A DNA stretch of 8,606 nucleotides, taken from NCBI GenBank assembly GCA_016650185.1, contig JAENWE010000500.1:1-8606 (forward strand), in the 5' to 3' direction. Shown one piece after another: positions 1 through 6,305 of this stretch. Below the pieces are notes generated by a model. That model had not been told where the DNA came from and did no database searches. It saw nothing but the letters and a program-made list of their open reading frames with translations. Positions within the stretch are counted from its first letter, which is position 1. The number at the start of each line of letters is the position of its first letter. Position numbers and translations under genes: made by a program. Source of the stretch: Vicinamibacteria bacterium (GTDB taxonomy: Bacteria; Acidobacteriota; Vicinamibacteria; Fen-336; JAGNNV01).

Positions 1-2059
1 GTTGGCAGAAGACGCAGGCCGCGTTGTAAAGCACCGTAGCTTCGTTCGGGCGCAGTGCCATGGCCAGGCTCGCCTCGCGAACGGCCGCGTCGTCTCGGCC
101 TATGGAGGCATAGTCCGTCGCGAGGATCACGCGCGCCCGGGCGTCCTCCGGGACGGTCTTCAAGTGATTCTCGAGCGCCTGGATCCGCTGCTGTCGAACC
201 TTCCCGAGCGGCTCCTTCTTTCCCAGTGCTCCCAGGGCGTTGATGATCGGCACGTAGACGTTGTAGTCGGTGCCGCTCGCCTCGAGCGCCGTATCGGCGA
301 TGGCCGACAGCTCCTGGTGACGGCCCGAGGAGAACATCGCGCGCAGCATGAGGTAGTAGGCGCCCTCGCAATCGCGCTTGCGCTCGACCGCTTCCTGGGT
401 GAGTCGGACGGCCGCGTCGTAGTCTCCCTTGGCGTACAGGATCCAGGCCTGCGCCACCTTCACCTCCGGAAGCTGGGGCTGCAAGGCCGTGGCCTTCTGC
501 GACGCCTCGACGGAACGATCGAGCCAGGTCTGTTGCCGCTCGTAGTTGTAGTGGTACTGGGCGCAGACGTGGGCGATGGCGGCGTGGGCCAGCGCGAAGC
601 TGGGATCCTGGGACACTGCGTTCTCGAACATCTGCAGGGCGAATTCCAGATCCTGGCGCGTGTGGCGGCGGGCGTAGCTGCGGCCGCGGAGGTAGAGGTC
701 GTAAGCCTGCAGGTTTTCCGTTGGCTTGGTGGCGAGAGCCTCTTGCTCCTGGGGCGTGAGGGTGATCCGAAGGGCCTCGGCGATCTTGCGGGCGATCTCG
801 TCCTGCAGCTCGAAGACGTCCGCCATCTCCCGGTCGTAGCGCTCCGACCACACTGGAAAATCGGTCTGAGTATCGACGAGCTGCGCGTTGATGCGAAGGC
901 GATTTCCCGCCCGCCGCATGCTTCCCGCCAGGACGTATGCGGCACGGAGCTGCTGGCCGATCTGGGCGGGCGTCACGGGCTTGTCGCGGTAGGGAAGCAC
1001 CGTCGGACGGGAGAAGATCTTCAGCCCCTGGATCTTGGACAGCTCGGTAATGATGTCCTCCGTGACTCCGTCACGGAGGTACTCGTCCTCCTTGATGCCG
1101 GAAAGATTCTCGAAGTACAGCACGGCGATCGACTTCTGCGCCGCCTTGCCGCCGCGCGATTCGCCGCTGTCGGTCGCGCTGCGTTTGCCCGAGTCCAGAT
1201 CTCGCTTGAGGCGCAGCAGGTCCGTCTTCAGCTCGGTCGCGCTCTGATAGCGGAGGCTGCGCTCCTTCTCCAGAGCCTTTCGCAGAATCGCCGCGAACTC
1301 CGGGGGCAGGGCGGGGTTGAGCTGGCCCACGGCCGGCGGGTCGCGATTCAGGATGGCCTCGAAGATGACGGCGGACGTGTCCCCCTGGAAGGGCAGCACG
1401 CCCGTGGCCATCTGGTACAGGACCGTCCCGAGGGAGAAGAGATCGGTGCGCGCGTCGGTCAGCTGCCCTCGAGCCTGCTCGGGCGACATGTAGGACACGG
1501 TCCCCAGTGTCGAGCCGGCCTTCGTCAGTTCCTCGGGCTTGATCGCCGTGGGCCCTTCCGAGGCGGCAGCCCCGGGTGTCGCGACCCGGTCGATCTTGGC
1601 CAGGCCGAAGTCGAGAATCTTGGCCTGCTCGCGCTGGTTCACGAAGAAGATGTTGGCGGGCTTCAAGTCGCGGTGGACGATCCCCTTCGCGTGGGCGGAT
1701 TCCAGGGCATCCGAGATCTGGACGGCAAGACGCAGCAACAGGTCGAGATCGAGAGCGTGGCCCGAAATCTTCTCCGCGAGGGTCTCGCCCTCGAGCAGCT
1801 CCATGGCGATGAAATGCTGCCCCTCGTGCTGGTCGATCGCGTAGACCGTGCAGATCCCCGGATGATTGAGAGCCGAGGCAGCGCGGGCCTCGCGCTGGAA
1901 GCGCTCGAGGGCATGGGCGTCCTGCGCCAGCTCCGGGGGCAGGAACTTAAGGGCCACCTTGCGTCCCAGGGTTGTGTCCTCGGCCTCGTACACGACGCCC
2001 ATGCCTCCGCTGCCAAGCCTGGAGGTGATCCGGTAGTGCGAGAGAGTCTTGCCGATCAT
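1..2059 (-). CDS. Serine/threonine protein kinase with TolB/FlgO-like and TPR-type C-terminal region (3' end outside window)
   Basis: The minus-strand frame is open for 686 codons and runs off the left edge. It starts at ATG 2057-2059 (MIGKTLSHYRI), the usual opening of PknB-type kinases, and an in-frame TGA lies shortly upstream. The kinase domain spans about residues 8-285. It has the glycine loop LGSGGMG (15-21), Lys38 in VALK, the catalytic loop HRDLKPAN (129-136), DFG (150-152), the MSPEQARG segment after the activation loop (191-198) and Asp206, so it should be active. Residues about 308-430 resemble the TolB/FlgO-like domain (start SIAVLYFENLSG) found in kinases and adenylate cyclases of Acidobacteriota. 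From about 450 onward the helices are TPR-like (for example ALQMFENAVSQDPSFALAHA). I see no transmembrane helix, so it is probably cytoplasmic. By family it phosphorylates Ser/Thr; the substrate is unknown. It is divergent from the nuclease gene at 2262. Confidence 0.95.
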   Translation of the reverse strand, partial: MIGKTLSHYRITSRLGSGGMGVVYEAEDTTLGRKVALKFLPPELAQDAHALERFQREARAASALNHPGICTVYAIDQHEGQHFIAMELLEGETLAEKISGHALDLDLLLRLAVQISDALESAHAKGIVHRDLKPANIFFVNQREQAKILDFGLAKIDRVATPGAAASEGPTAIKPEELTKAGSTLGTVSYMSPEQARGQLTDARTDLFSLGTVLYQMATGVLPFQGDTSAVIFEAILNRDPPAVGQLNPALPPEFAAILRKALEKERSLRYQSATELKTDLLRLKRDLDSGKRSATDSGESRGGKAAQKSIAVLYFENLSGIKEDEYLRDGVTEDIITELSKIQGLKIFSRPTVLPYRDKPVTPAQIGQQLRAAYVLAGSMRRAGNRLRINAQLVDTQTDFPVWSERYDREMADVFELQDEIARKIAEALRITLTPQEQEALATKPTENLQAYDLYLRGRSYARRHTRQDLEFALQMFENAVSQDPSFALAHAAIAHVCAQYHYNYERQQTWLDRSVEASQKATALQPQLPEVKVAQAWILYAKGDYDAAVRLTQEAVERKRDCEGAYYLMLRAMFSSGRHQELSAIADTALEASGTDYNVYVPIINALGALGKKEPLGKVRQQRIQALENHLKTVPEDARARVILATDYASIGRDDAAVREASLAMALRPNEATVLYNAACVFCQ

Positions 2060-2069
2060 TGGTGGGCGG

Positions 2070-2099
2070 ATGGTACCCGTGGCCGTGCTCCTGCGTCAA
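2070..2099 (-). promoter_or_regulatory. Candidate sigma70-type promoter for the kinase, near-leaderless
   Basis: On the minus strand a TTGACG box (plus-strand 2094-2099, 5/6 to consensus) is followed after 18 bp by TACCAT (2070-2075, 4/6). Only 10 bp separate the -10 box from the kinase ATG, so transcription would begin within a few bases of the start codon. No Shine-Dalgarno motif lies upstream of that ATG, which fits a leaderless or near-leaderless message. This is a consensus match only; the phylum's promoter consensus may differ. Confidence 0.3.
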
Positions 2100-2215
2100 A
2101 AGATCGCGACTCCCAATACCGGTAAGGTGGCGCTCGCTCCCTTCGGTTGCGGCTTGGCGCTGCCAACTCCCGGCGCCTCCCGCGCAGCAGGCGATCGAAG
2201 GAACGGAGATGCCCT

Positions 2216-2242
2216 TCGACAGTCTGCACGCCCGCTTAGAAT
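2216..2242 (+). promoter_or_regulatory. Candidate promoter for the PD-(D/E)XK nuclease gene
   Basis: TCGACA (2216-2221, 5/6 to TTGACA) and TAGAAT (2237-2242, 5/6 to TATAAT) are separated by 15 bp, slightly short of the ideal spacer. Transcription would start near 2249, just upstream of the AAGGGG ribosome-binding site at 2253-2258. It is the best match I noticed in the 202-bp divergent region between the kinase and nuclease starts. Confidence 0.3.
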
Positions 2243-2261
2243 CCCAACCGTCAAGGGGAAC

Positions 2262-3023
2262 ATGGCCGACAGTATTTCGACAGCGTTGGCCCTCATTGAT
2301 GATCGGCTCGAGGAACTCCACGGGTTGATGACCGATGAGCCGATCGATGTCGTGACGGAGCGCTACCGCAGATGGAAGAGCGCCACCAGTGTCGCCCTCG
2401 CCGACATCGTCGTCGAACCGGTGGTCGGGCGCTTCGACCTGGCCAGGGGCCGGATGGATCGGGGGGACGGTCGCAGACCGACGCCACCGGTCTACCTGGA
2501 CGGAGCGGCATCGCGCGCCTTCCTGATGGCGATGAAGAAAGACCTGGAGGCCGACCCTGCCGCCGTGCTCCGCCGGCCGCCCTCCGAACCGATACCGGCC
2601 CATCCGCTGGGCGGCATCGTCAAGGTCATCAACCTTCTGGAGCGCAGGCTGCCCAGGGCGTTCCGAGGGAGGCCGGAGACGGAACGGGACGTTCAAGACG
2701 GCTTTGAAACGCTGCTCGCGGGCGCCGAGATCGCCTATGAACGCGAAAGCGATTCGATCGTCTACTCCTCCAGGACCTACATACCGGATTTCACGTTTTC
2801 AGACCTGCAGGCTGCGCTGGAACTGAAGCTATGCAACCGGCCCGATTGCGAGAAGGAGATCACCGCCGAGATCAACCACGAGATCCTTGCCTATCGTGCA
2901 AGGTACCCGCACATCGTCTTTGGGGTCTACGACCTGGGTTTCATTCGGGACCCGGACCAATTCTCCAGGACGTTCGAAACCAAAGGCGGAGTCCTGCTCA
3001 GAGTGATAAAGCACGAGGGATAA
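2262..3023 (+). CDS. Orphan PD-(D/E)XK nuclease, DpnII/MboI-like
   Basis: This gene encodes 253 residues. ATG 2262 was chosen because AAGGGG (2253-2258) precedes it and the protein opens with a plausible N-terminus (MADSISTALALIDDRL). The frame is open upstream to 2049, but that would overlap the kinase start. The C-terminal domain (about 137-250) reads as a PD-(D/E)XK fold: E140-R-D-V-Q-D on the first helix, E160, SSRTYIPDF with D176, then E187-L-K189 ten residues later. After it come a basic/acidic helix (EKEITAEINHEILAY) and a late strand (FGVYDLGFIRD). This order matches the DpnII/MboI-type restriction endonuclease domain, usually found in stand-alone proteins with a variable N-terminus like the one here (ERYRRWKSATSVALAD). 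The catalytic Asp, Glu and Lys are all present, so DNA cleavage is plausible. No methyltransferase or other restriction-modification gene lies in the window. The target and any defence role are unknown. Confidence 0.82.
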   Translation: MADSISTALALIDDRLEELHGLMTDEPIDVVTERYRRWKSATSVALADIVVEPVVGRFDLARGRMDRGDGRRPTPPVYLDGAASRAFLMAMKKDLEADPAAVLRRPPSEPIPAHPLGGIVKVINLLERRLPRAFRGRPETERDVQDGFETLLAGAEIAYERESDSIVYSSRTYIPDFTFSDLQAALELKLCNRPDCEKEITAEINHEILAYRARYPHIVFGVYDLGFIRDPDQFSRTFETKGGVLLRVIKHEG

Positions 3024-3033
3024 GCCCTTGCTC

Positions 3034-3094
3034 CGGCCGGCCGGGGCCCCGCGGTGATTTGCTTTCCCTTCCCCTGCCGCCTACGCTCGGCGGC
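3034..3094 (+). other. GC-rich gap with a palindrome and a hairpin between nuclease and M1 genes
   Basis: The 71-bp gap holds a CCGGCCGGCCGG palindrome (3034-3045) followed by GGGGCCCC, then a T/C-rich stretch. It also holds an inverted repeat GCCGCC / GGCGGC (3076-3081 and 3089-3094, 7-nt loop) directly abutting the ATG at 3095. The first element could end transcription of the nuclease gene, but it lacks a clear U tract. The hairpin would sit where a ribosome-binding site should be, and no Shine-Dalgarno motif is visible for 3095. Confidence 0.3.
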
Positions 3095-3330
3095 ATGATT
3101 CGACGAGCTGCGGTTCTGTTCCTGTTGCTGTTCACGGGCCGGTCGGCGGTCGCACAGGTCCCCCCGGGTCATCGACTACCCGACGGTCCGGAGCGACCGG
3201 TGCGTTCGCGCGACATCGACATCACCGACGTGCGCGCGGACCTGCGTTTCGACCTTGCGGCCTGCACTACTCCTGGCTTCCCCTCTATAACGACACCAAC
3301 GAACGCTTCACCGCCACTTTCGCGGTCACG
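3095..3330 (+). pseudogene. 5' fragment of an M1 aminopeptidase gene: signal peptide plus broken N-terminal domain
   Basis: ATG 3095 begins a clear Sec signal peptide (MIRRAAVLFLLLFTGRSAVA, cleavage likely after AVA). It is followed by RSRDIDITDVRADLRFDLAA, the usual start of the M1 N-terminal beta domain ('SRDYDVxHYxLDLxFD'). Near 3257-3264 homology stops in this frame and resumes in the frame one base back with HYSWLPLYNDTNERFTATF. That is the family's 'RYWFPxYDxPNERxT' segment, normally about 90-100 residues further along. A block of the N-terminal domain is therefore missing and the join is out of frame. The signal-peptide frame then runs unrelated to a stop at 3446-3448. The fragment cannot make a normal M1 protein without frameshifting. 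An assembly error is the main alternative. Confidence 0.72.
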
Positions 3331-4881
3331 GTGGCGAAGCCCCTCGTGGCCCTCTCGAACGGACGGCTCGAGGCCACGGTCGAGAACGCTGATGGGACCC
3401 GGACGTTCCGCTGGGTGCAGGACACTCCGGTTCCGAACTACCTGCTGACCGTGGATGTCGGAGCGTTCACGAAGGTGCCGCTTGCCGCCGCGCACCTTCC
3501 GGGGCGTGACCTGCCGTTGTCGGTGTGGGGCGAGGCGGGCTCCGAAAGCGCGCTCGCCCTCACCTTCGGGAAGACGCCGGAAATGGTGGAGTTCTTCTCC
3601 CAGCGCTTCGGCTATGCGTATCTCAAGGGCGCCCTGGTCCTGCACATGCTGCGCCGCATCGTTGGAGACGAGGATTTCTATCGAACCCTGGCCTGGTATC
3701 TGCACCGCAACGAGTTCCGCAGCGTGGAGTCATCGGACCTGCTCGCAGCGTTCAAGGCCACCACCGGCCGAAATCTGACCTGGTTCTTCGACGATTGGAT
3801 CGTCGGTGGCGGTGGACACCCGTCGTTTGAGGTCTCGTACCAATGGGTGCCGGAGCGAAAGCAGGTGGACCTGACCGTGAAGCAGGTTCAGGCGGACCTG
3901 ACTTTCGAGAACGCTTTCAGGCTGCCCATGGAAGTCGAGATCGTCACCGCCGCCGGCACGAAGACCCACACGATCGAAGTGGATGGCTGGACGACCCACC
4001 TGGCTCTTCCCGCCGATTCGAAGCCTCTCGCGGTGGTGTTCGACAAAGGGGGCTGGCTGGTCGCGGACGTGCGGTTCGACCGGTCCCTGGACGAATGGCT
4101 CTACCAGCTGGCCCACGGCGGCCTCGCTGAACAACTTCGCGCGGCCCGGCAGCTTGGTCAGGAATTCCGACATCGACGCGAAGCGGTGTCCGCGCTCGTC
4201 GATGAGCTCGCGGACAAGAATGCGCACTGGGGCCTCCGCCAGGAAGCAGCAAGGGGGCTGGGGCTGATCGGGGACGAGAGCGCGGCCAAGGCCCTGATTG
4301 GCGCGCTTCGCGACCCCGACCGCCGTGTCCGCCGTGGCGTGGCGGTCGCGCTGGCCGGAGGTGCTGGTGGCCGCGAGACCGATGAAGCGCTGAAAGCCGC
4401 GGTGACCGGCGACCCAGCTGAGGATGTCGTGGCCGCGACGGCCGCGAGCCTTGGCAAGCGCCAGGCGTCGGGCGCGCGCGAGTTTCTGGCCGCTCAGGTG
4501 GAGCGCGGCTCGCGGTGGTGGGATGTCATCCGCGCCGGCGCGCTGACCGGCCTCTCCGAGTTCGAGGACGCGTCGATGGTCGCGACTTTTGCGCGCCATG
4601 TCGATGCCACCGAGAACATCGACGTTCGTCTTGCCGCGCTCAAAGGCTGGGCGCGCGCCGCTCCCGAGGATCGGGCGCTCGCCGGGCGGTTACGCGATTT
4701 CACCAGGGATCCCAACCGAAGCATGCAGCTGGCGGTCATCGATCTCCTCGCGGGTTTGCACCGCTCGGAGGATGCAGGTTTCTTCCGCGATCTGAGCGGG
4801 CATCCCGATGCGGGGATTTCGCAAGCCGCCCGGGACGCTGCCGAGGCGATCGAGGCCTTCAAAGTCAGGAGCCAGCCATGA
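3331..4881 (+). CDS. M1-family aminopeptidase remnant lacking the zinc catalytic core, with C-terminal HEAT-like repeats
   Basis: This frame is open for 516 codons from GTG 3331, with recognisable M1 sequence from about 3265. Retained parts are the end of the N-terminal domain (AKPLVALSNGRLEATVEN, QDTPVPNYLLTVDVGAFTKV), the segment KTPEMVEFFSQRFGYAY (82-97), then directly LKGALVLHMLRRIVGDEDFY (98 onward). In an intact enzyme about 120-135 residues lie between these two, carrying GxMEN, HExxH and the third zinc ligand Glu. None of these is present, so the product cannot be a zinc aminopeptidase. The rest looks undamaged: the RNLTWFFDDWIVGGGGHPSF region, a beta domain, and alpha-helical HEAT-like repeats from about residue 265 to the end (for example DPDRRVRRGVAVALAG). 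No ribosome-binding site precedes GTG 3331. Its stop overlaps the next gene's start. It is either a pseudogene that has kept a long open frame, a non-enzymatic scaffold, or an assembly artefact; I favour pseudogene. Confidence 0.72.
   Translation: MAKPLVALSNGRLEATVENADGTRTFRWVQDTPVPNYLLTVDVGAFTKVPLAAAHLPGRDLPLSVWGEAGSESALALTFGKTPEMVEFFSQRFGYAYLKGALVLHMLRRIVGDEDFYRTLAWYLHRNEFRSVESSDLLAAFKATTGRNLTWFFDDWIVGGGGHPSFEVSYQWVPERKQVDLTVKQVQADLTFENAFRLPMEVEIVTAAGTKTHTIEVDGWTTHLALPADSKPLAVVFDKGGWLVADVRFDRSLDEWLYQLAHGGLAEQLRAARQLGQEFRHRREAVSALVDELADKNAHWGLRQEAARGLGLIGDESAAKALIGALRDPDRRVRRGVAVALAGGAGGRETDEALKAAVTGDPAEDVVAATAASLGKRQASGAREFLAAQVERGSRWWDVIRAGALTGLSEFEDASMVATFARHVDATENIDVRLAALKGWARAAPEDRALAGRLRDFTRDPNRSMQLAVIDLLAGLHRSEDAGFFRDLSGHPDAGISQAARDAAEAIEAFKVRSQP
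4867..4881 (+). promoter_or_regulatory. Ribosome-binding site and ATGA stop-start overlap (translational coupling)
   Basis: AGGAG (4867-4871) sits 6 nt before ATG 4878. The ATG overlaps the TGA (4879-4881) that ends the M1 remnant. This decides the start of the BI-1-like protein over the second in-frame ATG at 4884, and implies that ribosomes finishing the M1 frame can re-initiate on the next gene. Confidence 0.75.
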
Positions 4882-5618
4882 GCATGAAAAGCGGAAATCC
4901 AGCCCTCAAGACCAACACCTTCGCGGTGGCGCGGGCCCGGGGTGAGGAGGCGATGACTCTCTCGGGGACGGTCAACAAGACCGGTCTCTCGATTTTGATT
5001 CTCCTGGCCACCGCGTCGCTCGCCTGGAATCATGTCTTTGGGGTGGCGATGATCCAGCCGATCCTCTGGGGTTCCATGATCGCCGGCCTGATCGTGGCCC
5101 TGGTTACGGTGTTCAAGCAGTCATGGGCGCCGGTGACCACGCCCGCGTATGCCGCCATCGAGGGGTTGTTCCTGGGGACTTTATCGTCGCTCTTTGAACT
5201 GCGATATCCGGGCATCGTCATCAATGCGGTGTCACTTACGTTCGCCGTCCTGGCGGCGCTCCTCGCGGCCTACAGCTCAGGCTGGATTCGACCCAGCGAG
5301 AACTTCAAACTCGGGATCGCGGCTGCGACCGGAGGCATCTTCCTCGTCTACATGGTCTCGATGGGACTCAGCTTCTTCGGCAAGAGCATTCCCCTTATTC
5401 ACGAGAGCGGGCTCGTGGGTATCGGCTTCAGTCTCTTCGTGGTCACCATCGCGGCCCTCAATCTCGTGCTGGACTTCGACTTCATTGAGACGGGGGTCGA
5501 GCGGGGCGCGCCGAAGTACATGGAGTGGTACGGGGCCTTCGGACTCCTTGTGACCCTGGTCTGGCTCTATCTCGAGATCCTTCGTCTTCTAGCCAAGCTG
5601 CAGGACCGCCGGCGCTGA
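4878..5618 (+). CDS. Bax inhibitor-1 / YccA-type seven-helix membrane protein
   Basis: The protein has 246 residues, about seven hydrophobic helices (roughly 34-50, 60-79, 90-106, 112-132, 146-166, 178-198 and 217-239) and a basic C-terminal tail (LQDRRR). The motif AIEGLFLG (93-100), the acidic LVLDFDFIE (197-204) and the final YGAFGLLVTLVWLYLEILRLL are characteristic of the BI-1-like group that has a soluble N-terminal extension (NTFAVARARGEEAMTLSGTVNKTG). The family forms inner-membrane proteins; some bacterial members act as pH-sensitive calcium leak channels through paired aspartates, and others bind the FtsH protease. Which role applies here cannot be read from sequence. It starts inside the stop of the M1 remnant with a good ribosome-binding site, so it is probably co-transcribed with it. 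It converges on the TMEM165-like gene. Confidence 0.93.
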   Translation: MSMKSGNPALKTNTFAVARARGEEAMTLSGTVNKTGLSILILLATASLAWNHVFGVAMIQPILWGSMIAGLIVALVTVFKQSWAPVTTPAYAAIEGLFLGTLSSLFELRYPGIVINAVSLTFAVLAALLAAYSSGWIRPSENFKLGIAAATGGIFLVYMVSMGLSFFGKSIPLIHESGLVGIGFSLFVVTIAALNLVLDFDFIETGVERGAPKYMEWYGAFGLLVTLVWLYLEILRLLAKLQDRRR

Positions 5619-5619
5619 G

Positions 5620-5642
5620 CCCCGGGGCAAGCGCATCCGGGG
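5620..5642. terminator. Possible bidirectional hairpin between convergent genes
   Basis: Just past the BI-1 stop, CCCCGG (5620-5625) can pair with CCGGGG (5637-5642) across an 11-nt loop. The adjoining GCCCCGGGGC (5619-5628) is itself palindromic. Position between two converging genes suits a terminator, but there is no U tract on either side, so the call is weak. Confidence 0.25.
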
Positions 5643-5676
5643 TCGCCCATCCTCCGCGTGCCAGGTTCCCATGGCC

Positions 5677-6252
5677 CTAGAAGCCAAACCGCTGGCCGGC
5701 TCCGGCGAGCGTGGCTATGCCCAGGATGAGGAATATTGCGGCGGCGGCGGCGCGGATGAGTCGACCCGGCATCCGGTCGGCGATCCGATCGCCGAGAATT
5801 ACGGCGGGGACGTTCGCGATCATCATGCCGAGGGTGGTGCCGGACACGACCGAAGCGAGAGCCTTGTATCGGGCGACCAGGGCGATGGTGGCGATCTGGG
5901 TTTTGTCGCCCATCTCGACCATGAAGAACGCGACGAGGGTTGTTCCGAAGACGCCGAAGCGCGCCGCCTTGGTTTCCTGCCCATCGAGCTCGTCGGGGAT
6001 GAGGCTCCAGACGGCCATGCCGATGAACGAAAGGCCAAGGACGAGGCGGAGGGCCTCGGGCCCAAGGAGGGACGTGATCCAGGAGCCCAGCGCTCCGGCG
6101 GCGGCATGGTTGGCGAGGGTCGCGACCAGAATGCCGAGGATGATGGGCAGGGGCTTTCGGTACTTCGCGGCCAGGATGAACGCGAGCAGTTGCGTCTTGT
6201 CTCCGATTTCCGCCAGAGCGACGATGCCGGTTGATACCAGGAAGGCTTCCAC
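5677..6252 (-). CDS. TMEM165/GDT1 (UPF0016) family divalent cation transporter
   Basis: The protein has 191 residues with two homologous halves. Each carries the family signature E-x-G-D-K-T: EIGDKT at 15-20 and EMGDKT at 113-118, each at the start of a hydrophobic hairpin. About six membrane helices are evident. The family moves Mn2+ or Ca2+ against H+ or Na+; bacterial members studied so far export manganese, and the paired acidic motifs form the cation site. The start is GTG 6250-6252, with AGGA 4 nt upstream on the minus strand, and the length is typical. It lies 53 bp downstream of the serine hydrolase gene on the same strand, so it is probably read from that promoter. The gap is too short for a yybP-ykoY manganese riboswitch, which often precedes such genes elsewhere. 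Ion specificity is inferred from the family. Confidence 0.94.
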   Translation of the reverse strand: MEAFLVSTGIVALAEIGDKTQLLAFILAAKYRKPLPIILGILVATLANHAAAGALGSWITSLLGPEALRLVLGLSFIGMAVWSLIPDELDGQETKAARFGVFGTTLVAFFMVEMGDKTQIATIALVARYKALASVVSGTTLGMMIANVPAVILGDRIADRMPGRLIRAAAAAIFLILGIATLAGAGQRFGF

Positions 6253-6305
6253 GAGTTCCTATTCGCCTGTTTCGAGAGTCAGCCAAGCCCGCCGTCGCCG
6301 GTTGC

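Noticed and set aside
2..2125. 707-codon open frame on the plus strand opposite the kinase
   Set aside because: It mirrors the kinase codons in antisense, as is common in high-GC DNA. The minus-strand frame has all kinase motifs, while this one has no recognisable domain.
2049..2261. Longer N-terminus for the nuclease from ATG 2049
   Set aside because: It would overlap the kinase start, encodes low-conservation-looking sequence, and lacks the ribosome-binding site that ATG 2262 has.
1947..2696. 249-codon minus-strand frame across the kinase start and the nuclease gene
   Set aside because: It overlaps two well-supported genes in other frames and shows no domain.
3730..4599. 289-codon minus-strand frame opposite the M1 remnant
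   Set aside because: Antisense shadow; the plus frame has clear M1 and HEAT-like sequence.
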